A stretch of 5,713 bases of DNA from an uncultured Alphaproteobacteria bacterium (GTDB lineage Bacteria; Pseudomonadota; Alphaproteobacteria; HIMB59; GCA-002718135), in contig CACNCW010000043.1 in the NCBI GenBank assembly GCA_902619055.1, forward strand, positions 1-5,713, written 5' to 3'. Under the pieces are notes generated by a model. That model was given only the letters and a program-made list of their open reading frames with translations. It did not search any database and had not been told where the DNA came from. The translations under genes and the position numbers were made by a program. Positions 1-5,713 of the stretch are shown piece after piece (position 1 is the stretch's first letter; each line of letters opens with the position of its first letter).

Positions 1-1268
1 AAACTTGGAAAGAAACTACTGCGAAAGAAAGATCAGTTATTCTTAAAAAATGGGGAGAGCTAATTACAGAAAATGCAGATGATTTAGCTAAAATCATGAC
101 TATTGAGCAAGGTAAACCTCTAGCTGAAGCAAAGGGTGAGATATTAATGGGTGCTTCATATATTGAATTCTATGCTGAAGAAGCAAAAAGAGTTTATGGT
201 GATATAGTTCCTGATCCAAGACCTGGAAAAAGAATTGTAATAATTAAACAACCTGTTGGTGTTGTTGGAGCAATAACTCCATGGAATTTTCCAAATTCAA
301 TGATAACAAGAAAATGTGCAGCCGCTCTAGCAGTTGGTTGTACTACTGTTGTTAAACCAGCAAGCCAAACACCCTATTCAGCATTAGCTGTAGCAGTACT
401 TGCTAAGGAAGCTGGTTTTCCAGATGGTGTATTTAATGTAATAACTGGATCGGCAAGTGAAATTGGCAAAGAACTAACAAGCAATCCTATTGTTAGAAAA
501 ATTTCTTTTACTGGATCTACGGAGGTTGGAAAAATACTTTTAGAGCAAAGTGCCTCAACAGTAAAAAAAGTTTCTATGGAACTTGGTGGTCACGCACCAT
601 TTATTGTTTTTGATGATGCAGATATGGATGAAGCTGTTGCAGGAGCTCTTCAAAGTAAATTTAGAAATAGTGGTCAAACATGTATTTGTTCAAATAGAAT
701 ATTTGTGCATGAAAATATTTATGATGAATTCCTGGAAAAATTTACAAATGAAGTCAGTAAAATAACAGTGGGCAATGGACTTGAAGATGGAATTACATCT
801 GGTCCTTTAATTGATCAATCCTCTTTAGAAAAAGTAGTTGATCATGTACAAGACGCAGTTAATACAGGAGCTAAAATAGCAATTGGTGGAGATGTGCATT
901 CGCTTGGTGGGAATTTCTATCAACCAACTGTTCTCTCTAATGTATCTACAAAAGCAAAAATAACTTTTGAAGAAACATTTGGACCTGTTGCTCCTCTTTA
1001 TAAATTTTCCAGTGATGATGAAGTGATTAAAATGGCTAATGATACCCCTTATGGATTAGCTTCATATTTCTATTCAAGAGACATAGGAAGAATTTGGAGA
1101 GTTGCCGAAGCACTTGAATATGGCATTGTATCTATTAATAATGGACTACCAACAATTGCAGAAGTTCCTTTTGGGGGTGTAAAAGAATCAGGAATGGGAA
1201 GAGAAGGTTCTCGATATGGCCTTGATGATTATTTAACTATAAAATATATTTCAATGGGCGGCATTTAA
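1..1268 (+). CDS. gabD: NAD(P)-dependent succinate-semialdehyde dehydrogenase, 5'-truncated by window edge
   Basis: This cytoplasmic aldehyde dehydrogenase would oxidise succinate semialdehyde to succinate (the last step of GABA breakdown) using NAD(P)+. The reading frame is open from position 3 with no start in view. The ATG at 96 is internal, because the 31 codons before it (TWKETTAKERSV...) already match the family. About 421 residues are visible of a usual ~480, so roughly 60-70 N-terminal residues are missing. Counting from the Met at 96, one sees TPWNFP (61-66), KPASQTPYS (87-95) in the cofactor site, FTGSTEVGK (138-146), MELGG with the general-base Glu162, and GQTCICSNR with the catalytic Cys196 (codon 681-683). 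The EETFGPVAP motif (292-300) and the C-terminal PFGGVKESGMGREGS block are intact. Cys198 forms a CxC pair as in other GabD proteins. It converges with mak and shares 4 bp with it. Glutarate-semialdehyde dehydrogenase (DavD) belongs to the same family and cannot be excluded. Cofactor preference is unresolved. Confidence 0.93.
   Translation, partial: TWKETTAKERSVILKKWGELITENADDLAKIMTIEQGKPLAEAKGEILMGASYIEFYAEEAKRVYGDIVPDPRPGKRIVIIKQPVGVVGAITPWNFPNSMITRKCAAALAVGCTTVVKPASQTPYSALAVAVLAKEAGFPDGVFNVITGSASEIGKELTSNPIVRKISFTGSTEVGKILLEQSASTVKKVSMELGGHAPFIVFDDADMDEAVAGALQSKFRNSGQTCICSNRIFVHENIYDEFLEKFTNEVSKITVGNGLEDGITSGPLIDQSSLEKVVDHVQDAVNTGAKIAIGGDVHSLGGNFYQPTVLSNVSTKAKITFEETFGPVAPLYKFSSDDEVIKMANDTPYGLASYFYSRDIGRIWRVAEALEYGIVSINNGLPTIAEVPFGGVKESGMGREGSRYGLDDYLTIKYISMGGI
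1265..1268. other. Shared palindromic stop codons of convergent gabD and mak (TTAA)
   Basis: The + strand gene ends with TAA at 1266-1268 and the - strand gene ends with TAA read from 1267 to 1265. The tetranucleotide TTAA is its own reverse complement and serves both stops, giving a 4-bp tail-to-tail overlap. No spacer is left for an intergenic transcription terminator. Any terminator for either gene must lie inside the opposing coding sequence, or termination must be factor-dependent. Confidence 0.97.
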
Positions 1269-2155
1269 GAGAGCCAAGCAGCTCCCCGTACACCACTTGA
1301 ATCGCCATAAACATTTTTAACAACTTTAGTTTCTAGCGTATCAGTAAAAACATATTTTTTTAAAATATCATTTATATTTTCATAAATAAAATCTATATTG
1401 GACATACCACCACCTAAAACTATTACATCTGGATCAAGGATATTACATACAACAGATAAACCTCTAGCTAAGTGATCAATGTATTGATTTAGTGCAAAAA
1501 TACTATTTTCTTCATTATTAATAAAACCCTCTAATATCTGATGTGAATTATAATTTTTATTGAAACGCAAGTTATAAGCCGATGAAAATCCTGGGCCAGA
1601 TATGTAAGTTTCTAAACAACCATTTTTCCCACAATAACATTTTTTTATATATTTTTTTTCTTCTTCAGTTCTACCTGGCAGTACTATATGGCCCCATTCC
1701 CCGCTTATACTATTTCGCCCTCTTATAACTTTTTGATCAATGCTAATACCACCACCAACACCTGTTCCGATAATTACTCCAAAAACAACTTGATAACCTT
1801 TACCTGCTCCATCTACTGCTTCAGACAGTGTGAAACAATTAGCATCATTTTCTATATTAATATTTCTATTAAGAATTTTATCCAAATCTTGCTTAAATGG
1901 TTTGCCATTTAACCATATAGAATTAGCATTTTTAATTAAAGCTGTATCATTTGATATGGCCCCTGGCATTCCCATACCAACAGATTCTGCTCTGCCATGC
2001 TTATCTTCAAAATGATTTACAATGGAAACTATTCCATTAATTGTTCCATCATAATTTTTTTCAGTATTAATTCTTTTTCTATCTATTTCAGTTCCATTTG
2101 GATCTAATAGAATACCCTCAGTTTTGGTACCGCCTACATCAATACCTATTTTCAT
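1265..2155 (-). CDS. mak: ROK-family sugar kinase, fructokinase (Mak-like)
   Basis: This 296-residue cytoplasmic kinase would transfer phosphate from ATP to a hexose, most likely fructose to fructose-6-phosphate. It has the complete ROK plan. The N-terminal phosphate-binding loop is DVGGTKTEG (6-14), the catalytic base Asp104 sits in ENDANC (102-107), and the second phosphate loop is IGTGVGGG (129-136). The zinc site is His156 in GEWGH plus Cys173, Cys175 and Cys180 in CYCGKNGCLE. An adenosine-region strand DPDVIVLGGGMSN lies at 241-253. The blocks KNANSIWLNGKPF (75-87), ISGPGF (185-190) and the C-terminal GDSSGVRGAAWL (284-295) closely resemble E. coli Mak as I recall it, which favours fructokinase over N-acetylglucosamine kinase. 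Length is normal for the family and the start is fixed by MKIGIDVGGTK. It begins 6 nt after the bioY stop, in the same frame, without a visible Shine-Dalgarno, so translation by reinitiation after bioY is likely. Substrate specificity is inferred from similarity; mannose or another hexose is possible. Confidence 0.9.
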   Translation of the reverse strand: MKIGIDVGGTKTEGILLDPNGTEIDRKRINTEKNYDGTINGIVSIVNHFEDKHGRAESVGMGMPGAISNDTALIKNANSIWLNGKPFKQDLDKILNRNINIENDANCFTLSEAVDGAGKGYQVVFGVIIGTGVGGGISIDQKVIRGRNSISGEWGHIVLPGRTEEEKKYIKKCYCGKNGCLETYISGPGFSSAYNLRFNKNYNSHQILEGFINNEENSIFALNQYIDHLARGLSVVCNILDPDVIVLGGGMSNIDFIYENINDILKKYVFTDTLETKVVKNVYGDSSGVRGAAWLS

Positions 2156-2161
2156 TAATTA

Positions 2162-2728
2162 TTATTTTGAAATAATTTTGTGTAAAGTTGGGATCAAAGC
2201 AACTGCCAAAGCAATTTTAAACAATTCACTTGGAATAAATGGTAAAAGACCAGCAGCTACTGCTTTTTCGAAACCAATAATATAACCAAGATAGATAATG
2301 CCAAATGAAAATATAATAGCAGAACCAATTAGAAGAGATACTGTAGCTTTAAAATATGTTTTGCTGAAACCTAAATTTGCTAAATAACTGATAACGATAG
2401 ATGCAAATAACATACCATAAAGATATCCTGCTGTTGGTCCAACTAAATAAGCAACTCCGCCACCGGCTGCAAAAACAGGAAGTCCTATAGCTCCTTGAAA
2501 AAGGTAAAAAGCAACTGTAGCAAAAGATAATCTTACACTATATGTCATTCCTATTAAGAATATGACAAACGTCTGCATTGTCATTGGTACTGGCCAAAAT
2601 GGTACTTGAACTTTAGCGGAAATCGCTAATAAAATTGAACCAAATAACATGAATGTTATTATAAGAAAATTTGAATTTATATTTTCAAAATTTTTTAGTT
2701 TGTGTATTAAAATTCTATTTTCGTGCAT
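2162..2728 (-). CDS. bioY: BioY, biotin-binding S-component of an ECF-type transporter
   Basis: BioY is an inner-membrane protein that binds biotin with high affinity and, usually with the EcfT (BioN) and EcfA (BioM) subunits, imports it. The 188-residue product has the normal family length and about six hydrophobic segments (roughly 20-40, 48-64, 65-82, 91-117, 127-155 and 168-182). Family signatures visible are PVPMTMQT (46-53), the glycine-rich AAGGGVAYLVGPTAGYLYG (87-105) and the C-terminal PFIPSELFKIALA (163-175). A good Shine-Dalgarno precedes the chosen ATG. It starts 23 nt after gshB. At its end, two TAA codons stand in tandem, then TTA, then the ATG of mak. No biotin synthesis gene, ATPase or T-component gene is visible here, so it either borrows a module encoded elsewhere or works alone, as reported for some solitary BioY proteins. 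Nothing in the short upstream gap looks like a dedicated regulator site. Confidence 0.93.
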   Translation of the reverse strand: MHENRILIHKLKNFENINSNFLIITFMLFGSILLAISAKVQVPFWPVPMTMQTFVIFLIGMTYSVRLSFATVAFYLFQGAIGLPVFAAGGGVAYLVGPTAGYLYGMLFASIVISYLANLGFSKTYFKATVSLLIGSAIIFSFGIIYLGYIIGFEKAVAAGLLPFIPSELFKIALAVALIPTLHKIISK

Positions 2729-2734
2729 ATGTTT

Positions 2735-2740
2735 TCCTTT
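2735..2740 (-). promoter_or_regulatory. Shine-Dalgarno AAAGGA for bioY
   Basis: On the - strand the sequence AAAGGA lies 6 nt upstream of the ATG at 2728-2726, near-optimal spacing. It supports this start over later internal Met codons. It is one of the two recognisable ribosome-binding sites in the array; gshA and mak have none that I can see. Confidence 0.75.
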
Positions 2741-2751
2741 AAAAATTATAA

Positions 2752-3690
2752 TTAAACTAATTTATATTTTGCTTCAAGCTTATCCCAAAAATCTTTCTCT
2801 AATTTTACATTGTTTAATGCATTAATTTGCTTCAATCCTGTAGGTGAAGTTACGTTTATTTCTGTTAGATAATTTCCAATTATATCAATTCCCACAAAAA
2901 AGAGATTATATTCTTTTAGTTTTGGTCCCAAATTTTTGACAATTTCTTGGTCCCTATAAACTAGGTCAGTTTTACTTGCCTTACCGCCAGCATGAAAATT
3001 TGCCTTTAAATTACCTTCTTGTGGTATTCTGGCAACTGAACCAAAATATTCACCATCGAAAAAAATAATTCTCCTGTCACCATGCACTATCTCATTGATA
3101 AATTTTTGTACCATTATAGGCAGGTGTAAATATTCCTCTAATATTTTAGAATTGAAATTAGTTTTATCAAATCTATGTATACCCTCTCCTCCATTACCAT
3201 AAAGTGGTTTGGTTATAATATCTTCTTCTTTATCTAAAAATTCTTCAATAATTTTTAAATCTTTTGTTACCAAAGTGGGTGGCATAAATTCTTTAAAATT
3301 AAATGTAAATAATTTTTCAGTAGAATTTCTAACTGCTGTTGGATCATTTACAACAATTGTTGAAGATGGAAGTAAGTCCAAAATATAAGTTGATGTAATA
3401 TAATTCATATCAAAAGGAGGGTCCTGTCTTAAAAAGACAAATTGAAAATTCTCTAATTTGGCAATTATTTTATTAGAGATAAAATTAAAATAATTTTTTT
3501 CGTCTAGCTGTAGCTCTAAATAATATCCAGATGCTTGAATAGTATTTTCTTTTATAAATAAATCTTTTGGATTGTAATAAAAAATATCATAACCTCTTTC
3601 TTGTGCCTCATAACCTATTAAAAAAGATGTATCGAATTCATAATCAATCGTTTCAATATTATCCATTTGGATTGCTATACTTTTTTTCAT
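2752..3690 (-). CDS. gshB: Glutathione synthetase
   Basis: This cytoplasmic ATP-grasp ligase joins gamma-glutamylcysteine and glycine to make glutathione, with ATP and Mg2+. At 312 residues it has the usual length for the bacterial (E. coli GshB-type) family. The N-terminal substrate domain includes FLRQDPPFD (86-94), matching the conserved RKDPPFD-type loop, and NDPTAVRNSTEKL (115-127). The ATP-grasp fold shows KPLYGNGGEGI (161-171), containing the glycine-rich ATP loop. It continues with MVQKFI (193-198), GDRRII (204-209), the flexible IPQEGNLKANFHAGG loop (222-236), and VGIDIIG with the metal-binding TEINVTSPTG (276-285). All key regions look intact. The start codon overlaps the gshA stop by one base (TAATG), a typical coupling arrangement, and a purine-rich GAGGAAG lies upstream within gshA. 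Its placement directly after gshA means both glutathione steps are made from one transcript. Identification is secure. Confidence 0.96.
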   Translation of the reverse strand: MKKSIAIQMDNIETIDYEFDTSFLIGYEAQERGYDIFYYNPKDLFIKENTIQASGYYLELQLDEKNYFNFISNKIIAKLENFQFVFLRQDPPFDMNYITSTYILDLLPSSTIVVNDPTAVRNSTEKLFTFNFKEFMPPTLVTKDLKIIEEFLDKEEDIITKPLYGNGGEGIHRFDKTNFNSKILEEYLHLPIMVQKFINEIVHGDRRIIFFDGEYFGSVARIPQEGNLKANFHAGGKASKTDLVYRDQEIVKNLGPKLKEYNLFFVGIDIIGNYLTEINVTSPTGLKQINALNNVKLEKDFWDKLEAKYKLV

Positions 3691-3692
3691 TA
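3688..3692 (-). other. gshA stop / gshB start overlap (TAATG)
   Basis: Reading the - strand from 3692 to 3688 gives TAATG. The TAA ends gshA and the ATG, sharing one A, starts gshB. Such a 1-nt overlap usually means the terminating ribosome reinitiates on the next gene. This would keep the two enzymes in balanced amounts. Coupling itself is inferred. Confidence 0.93.
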
Positions 3693-5030
3693 GAAAATTT
3701 CTTCCTCATATATTTTTTTAATATTTTTTTTCCATTTAACATTATATTTATTGATTAATAAATCAGCTGGTGATTGACCATTTGATAGATTTTGTTCTAA
3801 TTCTTTTAGATAAAATGTTTCGTTATATTTTTCATTTTTTACTAGAATATTTCTTTTATCTAAACCTGATTTTGAAATTTCAAACAATTTTTGAGCAATA
3901 TCTAAAAGATCACTATTTTTGAATTTTGTTTGTAAACCTTCTAGTGGGGCTAAATTATTTATTAAATTTCTATCATTTTGAGTCCAACCTTCGACAATTT
4001 CATTTGTTTTATCAATAGCTTCATCATTGTATAAAATACCAATCCAAAAAGCAGGTTGAGAACATATTAAATCCCATGAACATGCGTCCATAGAACGAAT
4101 TTCTAGGAATTGCTTTAATCTAACCTGAGGAAACAGAGTTGATAAATGGTTTACCCAATCTTCTACAGTAGGTTCAATGTTTAAATCTTTAGAAATATTA
4201 TTTTTCATAAAATCTCTAAAAGTATAATTAGTCATATTTATATATTTATGATTTTTAATTACAAAATACATTGGTACATCTAGAGCATACTCTACATATT
4301 TTTCAAAATTAAAATCTTTATCAAAAACAAATGGCAATAAACCTGTTCTATCTTTGTCTGTGTGATGCCAAAAATGAGATCTTAAACTCTTATATTTAGA
4401 AACTTGTTTTTGATCAAAAGGCGAGTTAGCAAATATTGCAGTTGCTATACCTTCAAGATTTAACATTAATCGATACTTAGCAATCATATCTTCTTCGGAA
4501 TGATAATCCAAATTTACTTGGTTTGTACATGTGCGTTTCATCATGTGATGTCCCAGAGTACCAACTTTGGGCATATATTTTTTCATTATTGAATATCTTT
4601 GTTTTGGCATCCAAGGAAATTCATCAAGAGATAAACTTGGCTCAACGCCTAATCCTAATAATATAAAGTCAAATTCTTCACCAATATCTTTTAATTCTTT
4701 TAAATGTCTATTAGTTTCAGTACAGGTTTGATGGATATTTTTTAATTGTGCTCCAGATAATTCGATCTGACCACCTGGTTCTAAAGTTATACTTTCACCA
4801 AATCTTTCTAGCGCAATTATTGTAGTATCTTTATCATCATACTTTGGTTTCCATCCCTTATTTACAAATTTTAAAAGAATATCTTTTATTCCATTGGGCT
4901 CTTCATAAGACAATTGATGTAAACTGTCTTTTTTTAGAACAAATTTCTCGTGTTCTACTCCTATTCGTAAATCATTCTTATTTTTGATTCCTTTATAAAA
5001 GTAATCTATCAGATCATTTTTTTTAAGCAT
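3690..5030 (-). CDS. gshA: Glutamate-cysteine ligase, plant/alphaproteobacterial type (GCS2 family)
   Basis: This cytoplasmic enzyme makes gamma-glutamylcysteine from L-glutamate, L-cysteine and ATP, the first and usually rate-limiting step of glutathione synthesis. The 446-residue length fits the plant/alphaproteobacterial form rather than the E. coli-type ligase. Motifs include RIGVEHEKFVL (22-32), the glutamate/metal-site block ITLEPGGQIELSGAQ (81-95), and HHMMKRTCTNQVNLDY (161-176). PQVRLKQFLEIRSMDA (301-316) is followed by PAFWIGILYND (326-336), and QSPADLLINKYN lies near the C-terminus (419-430). These line up well with plant GSH1. One segment deviates: where plants have GADGGPW after the LExR motif, this protein reads SMDACSW (313-319). 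Cysteines are at 103, 168, 317 and 323. The start puts the protein right at the family's N-terminal DLIDYF helix, but no clear Shine-Dalgarno is seen. It begins 23 nt after the mgtE stop, suggesting co-transcription. Confidence 0.95.
   Translation of the reverse strand: MLKKNDLIDYFYKGIKNKNDLRIGVEHEKFVLKKDSLHQLSYEEPNGIKDILLKFVNKGWKPKYDDKDTTIIALERFGESITLEPGGQIELSGAQLKNIHQTCTETNRHLKELKDIGEEFDFILLGLGVEPSLSLDEFPWMPKQRYSIMKKYMPKVGTLGHHMMKRTCTNQVNLDYHSEEDMIAKYRLMLNLEGIATAIFANSPFDQKQVSKYKSLRSHFWHHTDKDRTGLLPFVFDKDFNFEKYVEYALDVPMYFVIKNHKYINMTNYTFRDFMKNNISKDLNIEPTVEDWVNHLSTLFPQVRLKQFLEIRSMDACSWDLICSQPAFWIGILYNDEAIDKTNEIVEGWTQNDRNLINNLAPLEGLQTKFKNSDLLDIAQKLFEISKSGLDKRNILVKNEKYNETFYLKELEQNLSNGQSPADLLINKYNVKWKKNIKKIYEEEIF
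3701..3707 (-). promoter_or_regulatory. Shine-Dalgarno-like GAGGAAG for gshB, inside gshA
   Basis: On the - strand GAGGAAG lies 10 nt before the gshB ATG, within the last codons of gshA (encoding part of the EEE run near its C-terminus). The spacing is slightly long but acceptable. It supports ATG 3690-3688 as the start, which also gives the conserved N-terminus MKKSIAIQMD. Confidence 0.6.
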
Positions 5031-5053
5031 TGATTTAACTTAAATAGCTCAGA

Positions 5054-5713
5054 TCAAATTAAAAATAAAGTTGCTAATCCAAGAAAAGAAAGAAAACCAA
5101 ATACATCTGTTATTGTAGTCAAAATTACTGCAGATGCTAAAGCAGGATCAATTTTAAGTTTATCTAAAACTAGTGGTATTACAATACCTGAAAAACCAGC
5201 AATTAGTAAGTTTAATATCATAGCAAGACCTATTATTAAACCCAACAGCAAATTATCGAACCAATAAATAGAAATTAAAGATATTATAACAGCGAATATG
5301 ATACCATTTATACCGCCAATGAGAGTTTCTTTGATTATTATTTTTATCGCATTACTAGTTGTTAATTCTTTCACAGCAATGGCTCTTACTGCAACTGTTA
5401 AAGTTTGAGTGCCAGCATTAGCGCCCATAGAGGATACTATTGGCATTAAAATTGCTAGAGCTACTACTTTTTCTATAGCAGCTTCAAAAAAACCAATAAC
5501 TATTGAAGCTACCACCGCTGTCATTAGATTTACAATTAACCACGAAATTCTTGATTTTGTTGTAGAAATAACTGACTCATATAAATCTGTATGATCAACA
5601 CCTCCAAGCTTTAAAATGTCTTCCTCTCTTTCTTCCTCTATAACCTCAACAACATCATCAACTGTAATAGATCCAATAATTTTTTTTCGATTATTGATAA
5701 CAGGTGCACTGAC
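5054..5713 (-). CDS. mgtE: MgtE-family magnesium channel, C-terminal part (N-terminus beyond window)
   Basis: MgtE is a dimeric inner-membrane Mg2+ channel whose cytoplasmic N and CBS domains sense Mg2+ and close the pore. The frame is open to the window edge. The visible 219 residues are less than half of the usual ~450. Counting from the edge, residues 1-40 are the end of the second CBS domain (IIGSITVDDVVEVIEEE, then DILKLGG). Residues 41-55 are the connecting plug helix, and the pore domain follows with five membrane segments (roughly 55-80, 83-113, 133-152, 155-183 and 191-219). The Mg2+-selectivity motif GANAGTQ is at 97-103 and the conserved TDVFGF Asp is residue 203. The Met at 5524 is internal, since CBS and plug sequence continues in frame upstream of it. 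It ends with TGA, 23 nt before gshA. Transcript-level control, such as a Mg2+ leader, would lie outside the window. Confidence 0.95.
   Translation of the reverse strand, partial: VSAPVINNRKKIIGSITVDDVVEVIEEEREEDILKLGGVDHTDLYESVISTTKSRISWLIVNLMTAVVASIVIGFFEAAIEKVVALAILMPIVSSMGANAGTQTLTVAVRAIAVKELTTSNAIKIIIKETLIGGINGIIFAVIISLISIYWFDNLLLGLIIGLAMILNLLIAGFSGIVIPLVLDKLKIDPALASAVILTTITDVFGFLSFLGLATLFLI

Noticed and set aside
96..98. ATG at 96 as the true gabD start
   Set aside because: The upstream codons from position 3 are open and match conserved aldehyde dehydrogenase sequence, so the gene continues past the window edge.
1271..1284. Small inverted repeat GAGC-caagca-GCTC just past the gabD stop, a possible terminator
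   Set aside because: The stem is only 4 bp, it does not extend, no T-tract follows, and it lies inside the mak coding sequence.
1688..2015. Open stretches on the + strand inside mak, with similar ones at 583-765, 3567-3758 and 5409-5594
   Set aside because: Each lies out of frame or antisense to a well-supported gene, has no recognisable protein features, and is explained by the low-GC code of the real gene.
5031..5053. The 23-nt mgtE-gshA gap as a possible promoter or riboswitch
   Set aside because: It is too short for a riboswitch, and I see no convincing -10/-35 pair beyond generic AT-richness.
5522..5524. Met at 5524 as the start of a short 156-residue membrane protein
   Set aside because: The frame is open to the window end and encodes MgtE plug-helix and CBS sequence, so this Met is internal.
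1..5713. CRISPR arrays, tRNA genes, insertion sequences, phage or defence genes
   Set aside because: There is no repeat-spacer periodicity, cloverleaf, transposase or terminal repeat, and coding sequence of known housekeeping families fills nearly every base.

Overview
This is an AT-rich, gene-dense stretch of what looks like a streamlined alphaproteobacterial genome. A Pelagibacterales/SAR11-like or similar low-GC marine lineage is the best guess. The guess rests on the very low GC by eye, lysine/asparagine/isoleucine-rich proteins, almost no intergenic DNA, and a plant/alphaproteobacterial-type glutamate-cysteine ligase. It is an inference, because no rRNA or other phylogenetic marker is present.

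Layout: six protein genes cover essentially the whole window, and two of them run off its edges. On the + strand, 1-1268 is the 3' part of a succinate-semialdehyde dehydrogenase gene (gabD-like). The rest, 1265-5713, is on the - strand. In transcription order it holds the 3' part of an MgtE magnesium channel gene (5713-5054), gshA (5030-3690), gshB (3690-2752), bioY (2728-2162) and a ROK-family fructokinase-like gene, mak (2155-1265). Spacings are 23 nt (mgtE-gshA), a 1-nt overlap TAATG (gshA-gshB), 23 nt (gshB-bioY) and 6 nt (bioY-mak). The five could therefore be one transcript, with a promoter outside the window. The gabD and mak genes converge and share the palindrome TTAA as their stop codons. 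No terminator lies between them.

Function: gshA and gshB together encode the two-step route from glutamate, cysteine and glycine to glutathione, a coupled pair with overlapping start and stop. Both enzymes are Mg-ATP dependent, which makes the Mg2+ channel a plausible but unproven partner. BioY is the substrate-binding membrane protein for biotin uptake. The kinase would phosphorylate fructose or a similar hexose. GabD oxidises succinate semialdehyde to succinate, feeding the TCA cycle. BioY and the kinase have no evident biochemical link to glutathione, so the array reads as a compact housekeeping/uptake operon rather than a dedicated pathway.

I found no RNA genes, mobile elements, CRISPR arrays, long repeats or convincing terminators, no gap above 23 nt between genes, and no clear new multi-gene system. 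The points worth a second look are the shared-stop convergent junction, the BioY gene without its ECF partners in view, the kinase's true substrate, and an unusual motif in GshA.
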